A stretch of 64,000 nucleotides of DNA, taken from NCBI GenBank assembly GCA_029834535.1, contig JAQMWT010000390.1, forward strand, positions 62,001 to 126,000, in the 5' to 3' direction. The notes below the pieces were generated by a model that ran no database searches, was not told where the DNA came from, and saw only the letters and a program-made list of their open reading frames with translations. The position numbers and the translations under genes are program-made. The DNA is from Chrysophaeum taylorii (lineage: Eukaryota; Sar; Pelagophyceae; Pelagomonadales; Pelagomonadaceae). Below are positions 52,401 through 60,097 of this stretch, piece by piece. Within the stretch, counting starts at the first letter, position 1; each line of letters opens with the position of its first letter.

Positions 52401-52944
52401 TCGCGTCCGCGTACCGGAGCGCTCTTCCGTTTTGTTGGACCGCGGCGAGGACGACCTCCTTGTCCTCGCGGAGGGTCTCGTCAGCGTACTCGAGTGCGCG
52501 ACCACCTCCCTGGATGGCGGCGCGGACAACCTCCTTGTCTTTCTTGAACTCCGCATCAACGAATTCGAGAGCGCGGCTGTTGTGCGTGACGGCGTTCAGA
52601 ACAACCTTCTTGTCTTTCTTCAGCTCGTCCACCATTTCCTCCGTTATAGACACGGTTTCACCCGACTGAACATACCCCGTTCGCAGAGGGATCAGTGAAC
52701 ACGCGTAAATGATGGAGACTGAGATGAAAATTGCGCCCGAACCTCCGTCAAAATTGACGCATCTACGCTCATGCGGAGTAACGTTGAGATTTCCATGCGG
52801 GAATGAACCGTCTCGCATCACGCCGACGGTCTCGTCCCCGTCCCCGATATGAGCAACAGGGACTCGCTTGTAGGCGACGCTGACGGGTCTTTGTGTATTA
52901 TTCACAACTGTGAATCCGCAGCGGGTCGAGTAGATACCACCCAT
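49435..52944 (-). CDS. DUF4116-type repeat protein, 41 tandem repeats
   Basis: 1169 codons from the ATG at 52944; the frame extends to 53031 only through a GTG. Residues 1-110 form an N-terminal module (CGFTVVNNTQRPVSV, VTPHERRCVNFDG, SGETVSITEEMVD) also found in the neighbour at 54650-55306. From residue about 110 come 41 repeats of 25 residues, consensus KDKEVVLAAVQQDGSALEYADETLR, the signature of DUF4116 arrays. Each unit predicts a helical pair. A unique acidic tail (about 35 residues) ends the protein. No signal peptide or membrane helix. DUF4116 function is unknown; repeats of this kind are abundant in some algae and large DNA viruses. The repeats are nearly identical at DNA level, which implies recent expansion or ongoing homogenisation. 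Confidence 0.85.
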   Translation of the reverse strand: MGGIYSTRCGFTVVNNTQRPVSVAYKRVPVAHIGDGDETVGVMRDGSFPHGNLNVTPHERRCVNFDGGSGAIFISVSIIYACSLIPLRTGYVQSGETVSITEEMVDELKKDKKVVLNAVTHNSRALEFVDAEFKKDKEVVRAAIQGGGRALEYADETLREDKEVVLAAVQQNGRALRYADATLRKDEEVVLAAVQQNGRALRYADATLREDEEVVLTAVQQDGCALEYADETLRMDKGVVLAAIKQNGGVLEYVDETLRKDKEVVLAAVRQNGSALEFADETLREDKQVVLAAVQRSGSALEYADEAFRNDEEVVLTAVQQDGYALEYADETLRMDKEVVLAANTQNGGVLEYVDETLRKDKKFVLAAVRQNGSALEYADATLRKDKKFVLAAVQQNGSALEFADETLRKDKQVVYDAVRQNGSALEFADETLRMDKDIVLAAVQQSGTALRYADATLRRDKDFVLAGVLRNGSLLEYADAALRKDREFVLAAVRQKGFVLRYADETLRKDKEVVLASVQQDGSALEYADETLRKDKEVVLTAVQQDGSALEYADETLRKDKEVVLAAVQQDGSSLKYADETLCMDKEFVLAGIQQKRLSLEYADETLRRDKEVVLAAVLQNGFVFRYADETLREDKDVVLAAVQQDGSALEYADETLLKDKEVVLAAVQQDGSALEYADATLRKDKEVVLAAVQQDGSALEYADETLCMDKEFVLAGIQQKRLSLEYADETLRRDKEVVLAALRQNGSALEFADETLRKDKQVVLAAVRRSGSALEYADEAFRNDEEVVLTAVRQDGFVLRYADETLREDKEVVLAAVRQNGPALEYADATLRKDKEFVLAAVRQNGSALEFADETLRKDKQVVYDAVRQNGSALEFADETLRKDKQVVYDAVRQNGSALEFADETLREDKQVVYDAVRQNGSALEFADETLRMDKDIVLAAVRQSGTALRYADATLRRDKDFVLAGILRNGSALEYADETLRKDREFVLAAVQRNRHALLYADETLCKDKEFVLAGIQQKRLLLEYADETLRKDKEVVLAAVRQIGFVLRYADETLREDKEVVLAAVRQDGSALEYADETLRKDKEVVLAAVQQDESALAYADETLRKDKEVVLAAVRLYAEDVKRFRNADEDEDFSEFLEWRNPLNFTDEALRFDEDIRAVLENAM
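49540..52617. repeat. 75-bp coding tandem repeat array
   Basis: 41 units of 75 bp encoding the DUF4116-type repeats. Higher-order duplication is visible: the run carrying RSGSALEYADEAFRNDEEVV occurs twice (units 8-9 and 27-28), as does the VVYDAV / IVLAAV..SGTALRY / FVLAG block (units 13-15 and 33-35). Three consecutive VVYDAV units (31-33) are nearly identical. Confidence 0.9.
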
Positions 52945-53104
52945 GCTCTTCTCGCCCCAAAAAAAACGACGCAAGGATGCGTTTTCAGGCGGCAGAGATG
53001 ACCATGCTGCAGAAACTGATGAACTCGACACCAGCCGAGGTTTAGTTTTTGAATTAGTATATCCAAACTACTGCGAGATGTCACTACTAGGTTAATAAGT
53101 GTGT

Positions 53105-53880
53105 CAGAGAGGTACCGATCAGCACTAACCTCTCATCCAGCGCACGTTCGCTAACCTTTGTGTTTACTCCTAAACCCCCTCCTCATCTAAGCTGCTTTGA
53201 TTCGAATTTGATCTGCGCACGCTCGCTAACCTTTGAGTTTACTCCTAAACCCCCTCCTCACTCTCCTTTCAGCTCGACCCCCGTCAATCTAAGCTGCTTT
53301 GATCAGCGCACGCTCGCTAACCTTTGAGTTTACTCCGACCCCCCTCAAATGCTTTAATCAGCGCACGCTCCGCCCTTTAACCTGTGAGTTTACTCCTAAC
53401 CCCCTCCTCAAATGCTTTAATCGGCGCACGCTCCGCTCTTTAACCTTTGAGTTTCCTCCTATACCCCCTCCTCAGCAACGCGCCTCTACCGGTGTCTCTC
53501 CATCACGGTGCGCAGCGAGCGTGCCCGTCTCCTTCTAGCGGGCCTCCAGTACGTCGAAGGCGGTGCAGCCGCCGCCCACCTCCATCAACGGCATTAAGCG
53601 CAGGCACACTTCATGGAGCGGCAAGACGCTTACAGATACGTCAACGGCCACTACGCCTCCCGGCCGCCGGGTCCCTGGCGGCGCCCGGACGGTTAGGCTA
53701 GCGCTTGGCCGTCCCCTATAATCGGCTTGCGTCAACGTTCCACTCACCCCAGTTCTCTTTTCCGCTCGACGCTCGGGCCCCCGCCAATCTAAGCTGCTTT
53801 TATCAGCGTACGCTCCGCCCTAAAGCCCTTGTGTTTACTCCCAAGCCCCCTCCTCGCTGCACTAACGGACGGCAGTGCTG
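53105..53880. repeat. Minisatellite related to the Helitron tail
   Basis: About six imperfect copies of a 60-70 bp unit with CTAACCTTTGAGTTTACTCC and AAGCTGCTTTGATCAGCGCA in the same order (clearest at 53130-53470, again at 53770-53850). The reverse complement of this unit is found inside both Helitron tails (4005-4060 and 55995-56050). No gene is supported here. 53475-53740 is unique sequence. Confidence 0.7.
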
Positions 53881-54046
53881 CCAAGGAATTGTAAGTGCAT
53901 GAGGAACCAATTATCAAGCTGCTCGAGCCCCACCGCCTCAAGTCTAAGTCATAGCCACCAAAGTCACTACAATTGTCAATGGCCCCAAGGTTGACACCAC
54001 TCGTACCAATTTAACTCCGCGTCTATCCATCCCGAGCACCCCACTC

Positions 54047-54204
54047 CAGACCTCTCCCGAGGCATGGGAGCCAGAGCATGGGCCAGGCCGGACCCGCAGG
54101 AGCCGATCCGGAATCACAGAGGAAAATCACGCTAACTAACTAACTTCAGACCTCTCCCGAGCATGGGAGCCAGGCCGGACCGACAGGAGCCAGTCCGGAA
54201 TCAC
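54047..54204. repeat. Direct repeat, about 60-70 bp, two copies
   Basis: CAGACCTCTCCCGA ... CCGGAATCAC occurs at 54047-54115 and 54147-54204, with an 11-bp insertion in the first. The surrounding 53.9-54.6 kb holds no supported gene. Confidence 0.8.
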
Positions 54205-54649
54205 GGGCCTGTAGACGAGGAGCGCCGAAAGGTCGGTCGGCGGAGAGTGACCATCAAGCTTGTCGCAATGCGACGAGGAGACCGCGATGTGACTGACAAC
54301 CAACTCGCCGATAACCTTCCGTCTTCGCCCCCCGGCCATACCCCGTCCCACTGCGAACGTTCCGGCTGCCAACCGGCCCGCCCGGGAGGCGAATAGGTGC
54401 CAACCTACGCCGGGAGGGCGGATGCCCTCGCAAGGCTCAGGATTCATGAGGCACCGTCCTCCATCGCAACCGCAGTCGGCGATCAGGGTAAGGGGGAATA
54501 ACGCAGTTGGGGCAAAGGCGAGGAACGAGGACTGGTTGATGGCGGACAGCCACTGCGCGCGAGCACCCCACCACCGTCACCAACAAGCAGCCTACACAAT
54601 ACCCACAGCGCCAACTCCACAGAAGACTGGCAAGTTCCATGGAACTCTA

Positions 54650-55306
54650 CTAGGCAAACCACCCAGATCTTCTAGGGGGTGGATTGGCACGAGCCCACTC
54701 ACTTAGTTTGTCGTGCCCGGTCGGACCTCTCGTAAACATTTCTTTGCCATTTAGGAAGAAAATGCGCGTAACCATTCTCAGACGTTCGACTGAAATTGCC
54801 ATGGCACTTTCCACATCTTCAAATATCTCAGTTTGACCATTTCTTGGGTACCAATAGCTCTGATTGCCCTCGCGACACGCAATGCACCACCAGTCTCCGC
54901 GTCGCGCTTTGGGCAAATCGAGTCTTGCAAGAGGCTGCGCGGGATTCTGGGCGTCGGCGCTCTGAATGACAGCGTCAACCAACTCCGGGGTTATTTTCAC
55001 CATTTCTCGGGAACGAACACACCGGTTTTCTTCTAATATGAGCCACCTTTCTGGATACGAAATGTAAAATGATAAGTAATTCGCGCACTGGTATCCGTGA
55101 AAATTTATGCTTCTGCGGTTGCTTGGGATGATAACGAGATCATGTCTTGGAGGTAGCTCTCCATTATTCAGTCTTAATTCGATTTCGGCAAGTTTTAAGA
55201 CTTTCACATGGATATGTTCTACCTTGGTCGTAATAGGATTCGCAAAGCATAAGACCCGGAGTGGCTGGTGCGTCTCATTCAAAATTGTGCACACGCAGCA
55301 CGCCAT
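54650..55306 (-). CDS. Short paralogue of the DUF4116 protein's N-terminal module
   Basis: 218 codons from the ATG at 55306. Its first 110 residues align with the start of the DUF4116 protein 1.7 kb away on the same strand: CTILNETHQPLRV / CGFTVVNNTQRPVSV; IIPSNRRSINFHG / VTPHERRCVNFDG; SREMVKITPELVD / SGETVSITEEMVD. The repeats are missing. Instead there is a unique C-terminal half with a WWCIACREGNQSYWYPRNG motif (paired Cys and aromatics, WW-like) and helical tail. It may be a complete small gene or a copy that lost its repeats. I do not recognise the module as a named family. Confidence 0.55.
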   Translation of the reverse strand: MACCVCTILNETHQPLRVLCFANPITTKVEHIHVKVLKLAEIELRLNNGELPPRHDLVIIPSNRRSINFHGYQCANYLSFYISYPERWLILEENRCVRSREMVKITPELVDAVIQSADAQNPAQPLARLDLPKARRGDWWCIACREGNQSYWYPRNGQTEIFEDVESAMAISVERLRMVTRIFFLNGKEMFTRGPTGHDKLSEWARANPPPRRSGWFA

Positions 55307-55455
55307 GCTCCCGAACAAGCAGCTGACGCAAACACCAGCCGTACACGTAGCAGGACCTCAACAATCGACAGACCGTACGCACGTGAGGGTAATTCCCAAT
55401 GTTAATAATAGGTCTGAGCGTTACCCCTTTGTATCTTAACTACTAATCGACAGAC

Positions 55456-56191
55456 AGGTTGGGTCGGAAGACGACGCCTCGCTCTTTACTGTCGAGTTTT
55501 CGACTCCCTGACAACCAACGGCATGCTGACTTTGAGCGCGAGCTTAAGGTCTTCGCAACCTCGACCCGTCGCACGGCCAGTGCAACGGTACCAGATACAT
55601 GATCGATCGTGTCGTGTCACCGAGGCTCCTCCAACCTGTATCCCTTAAGGCCCGCCGACGCCAAACGATCACCAAGAGCCAGGGCCAGACGCCCCGCGAG
55701 GTCGGCGTCCTCTCGCCCAAGCCCGTCTTCTGCCACGTCCAGCTCTACGTGGCTCTCTGTCGATCGGCATCCCCGAGGAGATATACTCATCTGGGTCGAC
55801 GACTCCACCCTACCCCACACGTGCTGCGCAATACCGATAAGCCCCCTCCCGGCGTCTACACGCGCACTGTAGGTGAACTTACTGGGACCAGGTGAACTTA
55901 CTGGGGTTGGAGATTTGGACTAGGTGAGCTGAGTGACCAGGTGAAACTGGGACCAGGTGAACATACTGGGGTTTTTAGAGCGAAGGGTTTTTAGAGTAAA
56001 CTCAAAGGTTGGCGGCGCGTGCGGATCAAAGCGGCTTAGATTGGCGGAGGCGAGAGCGACGAGCTCGAAGGAGTTGGTGTGAGCTAGGTGAACTTACTGG
56101 CCAGGTGAACTTATATGAAACTTACTGGGACCAGACCTGAACTTACTGGGGTTAGAGATTGGGACTAGGTGAACTTACTGGCCTGCACTTG
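55456..56191 (+). mobile_element. Helitron 3' end, copy 2
   Basis: Collinear with 3429-4201. Contains the helicase C-terminus (TITKSQGQT about 55665, QLYVALCRS about 55740) with the same frame breaks, then the GTGAACTTACTGGGACCA tail. A one-base deletion relative to copy 1 near 55613 changes the frame. It ends at GCCTGCACTTGTC, exactly where the pogo-like element begins. Both copies are non-autonomous remnants. Confidence 0.75.
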
Positions 56192-57826
56192 TCGACACTA
56201 AAAATCACCCGACACTAAAAGTTACCCGGTCTTTCGAAACTCTCGGCTTAACGCAGCTAGGAAAAAGTCACCAGAGCCGAAGCCGAAGGTGGCGAAGCGC
56301 TCCAAGGCATGGAAGGAGCCTGGGCGGGCTCCTATGACAGCCCGGGAGAAGCGGCAGCGAGAAAAAACGGCTCCGAAGCGAGTTTTCAACACGAAAACGG
56401 CTGCGTTGGACGCGGAAAAGAAACGCCAGCAGCAGAAAGCCTTCGCGGAGGCCTTAGCGTATTGCGAGAAGGAAGGAGTAGGGGGCAAGAAGTGCATGAC
56501 TGACCACCCAGAGTGGATTGAGCTCATCACCTGGAGACAGGACAGCTCGACGATAGACTGAAGGAGCGTGTTTTGTTTTATGAAACAGCCGCGACGCGCA
56601 CACGCTCGGACCGGATGTTGCTCACGCCGAAGGAGGAGCAGGCGCCTGTAAAATGGATTGTTGAGAGCAACAAGGCCCGCGCCGCGCCAAGCTGCGAAGA
56701 GACTGGAGTCAAAGTGCGCCATATTTTACTCAATCGTCGACTTCAGAACCGGCGCTACGGACGCAAGAAAGTCCCGTTCAACAACACCAACTACAAACTT
56801 GTGTACGGCCATTCGCCCTCGGAAGAATTATTCATAGGTGTCTTCGCCCGCAGCTCGCACCGGATCAGCACGAACATCAAGCAAAATAATCGAGGCGAAG
56901 CGTGCCGCCGCGAACTGCGACGAGATGGTCGAGGAGTACTTTGCGGGCATCCACGGAGTCACTTCGCGCCGAGCTCAAGGCCGCGGGGATTATGGACGAG
57001 CACGGCGCCATATTGAACCCCCGCCTTGTCCTGAACCTCGACGAGACGCCCCAGTTGGTGGACTACGCCGACAACAAAGGGAACGCCAAGACCAAGTTTG
57101 GGGCCGGCAAGAGTGACGTCTGCTGGGCCGAGGCCTATGACTACCGCGAGTGCAACACTGCCATGATGTGCTGGGGCCTGTGCGGGCCGCGATGGACGCG
57201 GCTGTCTCGGCATGCTTCGAGGCGTGGCAGCGCTGCAATGACGGCTGCGTCTGCGGCCTTGACAACGGCGCCGTGTGCGACGCCAGCAAACTCAAGTACT
57301 GCGAGATCTGCGGGGACCTCGAATGGAAGCGGGGCAGTAAGAAGGCGTGCAAAAAGTCGCTGGAGGATCTTGCATTTGCCGTGCCGGATGATGCTGATGC
57401 TGATGCTGATGCTGAAGATGAGGAAGAGGAGGAGGACATCGACGCCGAATTCGAGCGCGAGATCGGTCACGATCGTCGCCGCCGTCGGCGACCCCAGCCA
57501 CGAACCAACCAGCTACCTGAGACCCGCCCCAAAGCAGCTCCCAGGTTCCCCACCGACACTCCTATAGCTACGGTCATGCATATTTCGACACCGAGTGCCC
57601 CTAGTGAGCCATCCTCCCCTTCCTCATGCCTGCTACTTTTTAGTGTCGGGTACTCCTAGACATTATTACCCCACACCATATGCCGCGATCACGCTAAACT
57701 GGGGCATAGCGTGCCCCAGGTCCGAAAGGAGAGTGGTCGGGAGTACTCCTGAGCGTCTCACATCGCTGGTTGGTCGAGTTCGGTCCATGGTACGGCCGTT
57801 GCAACAAAACAGTAATTTTTAGTGTC
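56192..57826 (+). mobile_element. pogo-like (Tc1/mariner superfamily) DNA transposon, decayed
   Basis: Bounded by inverted repeats. The left end reads GACACTAAAAATCACCCG and the right end, reverse-complemented, GACACTAAAAATTACTG. A second, inner inverted pair is ACCCGACACTAAAA at 56207 and its complement near 57640-57655. Which pair is the real terminus is unclear; an element inserted in another copy's end would give this nesting. The element sits directly against the Helitron 3' end. Confidence 0.6.
56289..57500 (+). pseudogene. pogo-like DDE transposase, broken
   Basis: The first frame (56289-56561, 90 codons) is a basic N-terminus (AKRSKAWKEPGRAPMTAREK). The next (56573-56830) has LLTPKEEQAPVKWIVESNKA, like the CENP-B/pogo helix-turn-helix. 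A third (56985-57180) has ILNPRLVLNLDETPQLVDYA, where NLDET is the second catalytic Asp block of DDE_1 transposases. The final frame (57150-57480) carries a Cys-rich segment KYCEICGDLEWKRGS and an acidic tail. Three frameshifts and no clear third acidic residue. Confidence 0.6.
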
Positions 57827-57988
57827 GACCTGCCTGTAAGCCGTTAAGTAACTTGCTAGAAAGAGAAAAAGCCTGTAGGACGGACGGACGCAAGACTGCT
57901 TAGGACGTCTTCCGTTTTTTCTCGCGGTAAACCGCGTCGTGGCTCGCCCCTTCGTGGAGAGCGACGGCGGACCGCCGCGCGGCCCGGG

Positions 57989-58582
57989 ATGACGAGACAA
58001 ACCGTCCGGCGCTCGGCGAGGCGGGAGATCGTGCGGGAAAACGAAAGAGGCGCAAGTTCCTTTGAAAAGGAACTTTTTTACTCGAGTGTCCTCGCCCAGG
58101 AGCGGAATGGCGAAGAGAAAGTGTACACGCGCGTTGTTGATGCGAGGAAGCGCTTGTGGCGTGTTCGAGACGGTCGCTTTCTCGAGCGCCAACGTGCGGT
58201 GTTTCGCGACAAGATGGGGCGATTGCGGGCCGCTCGTCGTGAAGCTCTTGCCGCCGGCGACGAGGACGCGCCGATGCTGCTTGAGCGTCAACGCGAGGCC
58301 AAGCGTATTGCAATTGCAGAGCGGCGTCATGATCGTCTAGAAGAAGCGCACGCCGGCGACGAGGACGCGATGAGCCTCGCGCTCGAAGACGAATGCGAGG
58401 CTCATCGCCACGTAGCAAGGCGCGACAAACCGGCGACGAGGACGCGATGCGCGCGCTCGATGACGAACGCGAGAGTGATCGTCTGCGCCACGCCGTATGC
58501 CGCAAGAGTCGCAGGGAAGCTAAACGACGAGCTCGTCGTAGTCACCACCAGCGCTCCTCGCCCCCCCCCCCCTTCTTTCTAA
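57989..58582 (+). CDS. Arg/Glu-rich repeat protein, possibly frameshifted
   Basis: 197 codons, ATG at 57989. The sequence is dominated by Arg, Glu and Ala, with three imperfect repeats around AGDEDA(M/P)..L..E, each followed by a basic helix (e.g. LLERQREAKRIAIAERRHDR). The third repeat is continued better in another frame (58420-58545: TGDEDAMRALDDERESDR), so a frameshift near 58430 is likely. It looks like a long charged helix. No family recognised; whether it is functional is doubtful. A poly-C/poly-T run follows at 58561-58603. Confidence 0.35.
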   Translation: MTRQTVRRSARREIVRENERGASSFEKELFYSSVLAQERNGEEKVYTRVVDARKRLWRVRDGRFLERQRAVFRDKMGRLRAARREALAAGDEDAPMLLERQREAKRIAIAERRHDRLEEAHAGDEDAMSLALEDECEAHRHVARRDKPATRTRCARSMTNARVIVCATPYAARVAGKLNDELVVVTTSAPRPPPPSF

Positions 58583-58828
58583 CTTTTTTTTTTTTAATTT
58601 TTTTCAACCAAAGCCCTGCGCGGGGTTTAATGTGTAGAGCCGTGTTGTTGTTAGTTAGCCGTTTTAGAGTCGTTGAATGACCGTTCGCTTTTTTTTTCAG
58701 GGTTTGAGCCCTGCGGAACCTCACTATTATTTATTACCGCTTCCAAAACAACAACGTCTAATAAAAGAAAGTGCGGGTAAGTGATGTGAATCCGAAGTGG
58801 TCCAAAAAGCGCGTTAGGAACGGAATCG

Positions 58829-60097
58829 ATGTTCGAGAAGGATGCGCTGCAGAGCGTTGCCGGGTCGGGGTGGTGCGAGGGCGTGAAGCTGTTGTTGGAG
58901 AAAGGGTGCGACCCGAATGCGCGGGGGGCGAAGGGGCGGTCGGCCCTGCACGCCGCGTGCGCGGGGTCGTGCGAGCGCGATGACTTGGACGCGGCGTTCG
59001 AGAGCTGCGTTGTGTACATCGTGGCGGCCGGCGGTGACGTGAACGCGGTCGACGACGCGGGGTCGAGCCCCCTGGGGGTCGCCGCCGCGTCGGGGCGGCT
59101 CGGGTGCGTGCGGGCGCTGCTGGCCGCGGGGGCGCGCGTGTTCGCGGACGGGTCGGGCAACACGCCTCTGCACGTCGCTGCGAGGCATCAGCATCTCGAC
59201 TGCCTCGAGGCGATGCTCGAGGCCAGGACGCCGACGGCGGCGCTGCACGCTGCTGCGCGGGTGGGGGACTTTAAGGGCATTTGCGAGGCCCTGGCGGCGG
59301 GCGCGGACCCCGACGGCGAGGGGGGATCGTCGTCGCCCCTCCACGTCGTGTGCGGCGGGGCGGCGGACGCGACGGCGGCGATCCGCGCTCTGTGCGACTT
59401 TGGGGCGACGCTCGAGGCCAGGGACGAGGAGGGAAACACGCCCTTGCACGCGGCGGCAAAGGCGGGAAACGCGGCGAGCGTCGCGGCGTTGCTCCGGGGA
59501 GGTGCGGACGCCGCGGCCGTCAACGCGCGAGCCGACACACCCCTGCATCTCGCGGTCGGCCAGTGTGCGCAGCTTCTCGTGCGCTACGGCGCGCCCCTCG
59601 CGGCCCTCAACAAGGATGGGTCCCCGCCCCTCGACAAGACGGACGGCCGCGAAGAAGCCGTGCTGCGGGAGGCGCGAGAAAAAGTGGAGGAGGAGGATCC
59701 GGACGCGGATATGCTGGACGACGAGGTATTTTTCGACGCCATCATCTCGCCCTCTTTGGGGGAACGCGAGCAGGGGTTTAGGGACCCCCGTGGATGCAGC
59801 GGGTCGTGGAATCCGTTGTACGTGTCCTCGCCCTCGGCCGCCTCGCCCCACCTCCCCTCCTCCGCCGAGGTGGTGGTGAGACCACCGAGACCGCCCACCC
59901 TGGACCCCGCGATTCTGAGGGACATGGCTGAGTACAAGCAGGGCCGGCCGGCGAACTGGGCGGCGCCTACCCGGCCGAGCCCCGTCGCGGCCGCGGGTGC
60001 CGCCGCCCACGATCTCATGGTGGGTTTGGGGATTCATCATCATCATCATCATAGGGGAACGACGACGACGACGACGACGGCTCTTTGTACATCCTAG
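58829..60097 (+). CDS. Ankyrin-repeat protein
   Basis: 422 codons, ATG at 58829. About seven ankyrin repeats fill residues 1-275 (e.g. SALHAACAGS, GNTPLHVAARHQHLDCLEAMLEA, GNTPLHAAAKAGNAASVAALLRGGAD, DTPLHLAVG). A repeat with the second helix only (DDLDAAFESCVVYIVAAGGD) includes a 10-residue insertion. The C-terminal 140 residues are acidic and then disordered, with a His run (CATn) and Thr run just before the stop. Ankyrin proteins act as binding scaffolds; no catalytic domain is attached. The stop codon TAG overlaps the stop of the convergent IPPc gene. Confidence 0.85.
   Translation: MFEKDALQSVAGSGWCEGVKLLLEKGCDPNARGAKGRSALHAACAGSCERDDLDAAFESCVVYIVAAGGDVNAVDDAGSSPLGVAAASGRLGCVRALLAAGARVFADGSGNTPLHVAARHQHLDCLEAMLEARTPTAALHAAARVGDFKGICEALAAGADPDGEGGSSSPLHVVCGGAADATAAIRALCDFGATLEARDEEGNTPLHAAAKAGNAASVAALLRGGADAAAVNARADTPLHLAVGQCAQLLVRYGAPLAALNKDGSPPLDKTDGREEAVLREAREKVEEEDPDADMLDDEVFFDAIISPSLGEREQGFRDPRGCSGSWNPLYVSSPSAASPHLPSSAEVVVRPPRPPTLDPAILRDMAEYKQGRPANWAAPTRPSPVAAAGAAAHDLMVGLGIHHHHHHRGTTTTTTTALCTS

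Noticed and set aside
49566-52559. 997-codon second frame on the minus strand
   Set aside because: Out-of-frame shadow of the 75-bp DUF4116 array; composition is only Ser/Thr/Arg/Pro repeats and it has no unique flanking domain.
50360-52698. Plus-strand frames of 446, 413 and 319 codons
   Set aside because: Antisense shadows of the same repeat array; the minus frame has the recognised DUF4116-type pattern and unique ends.
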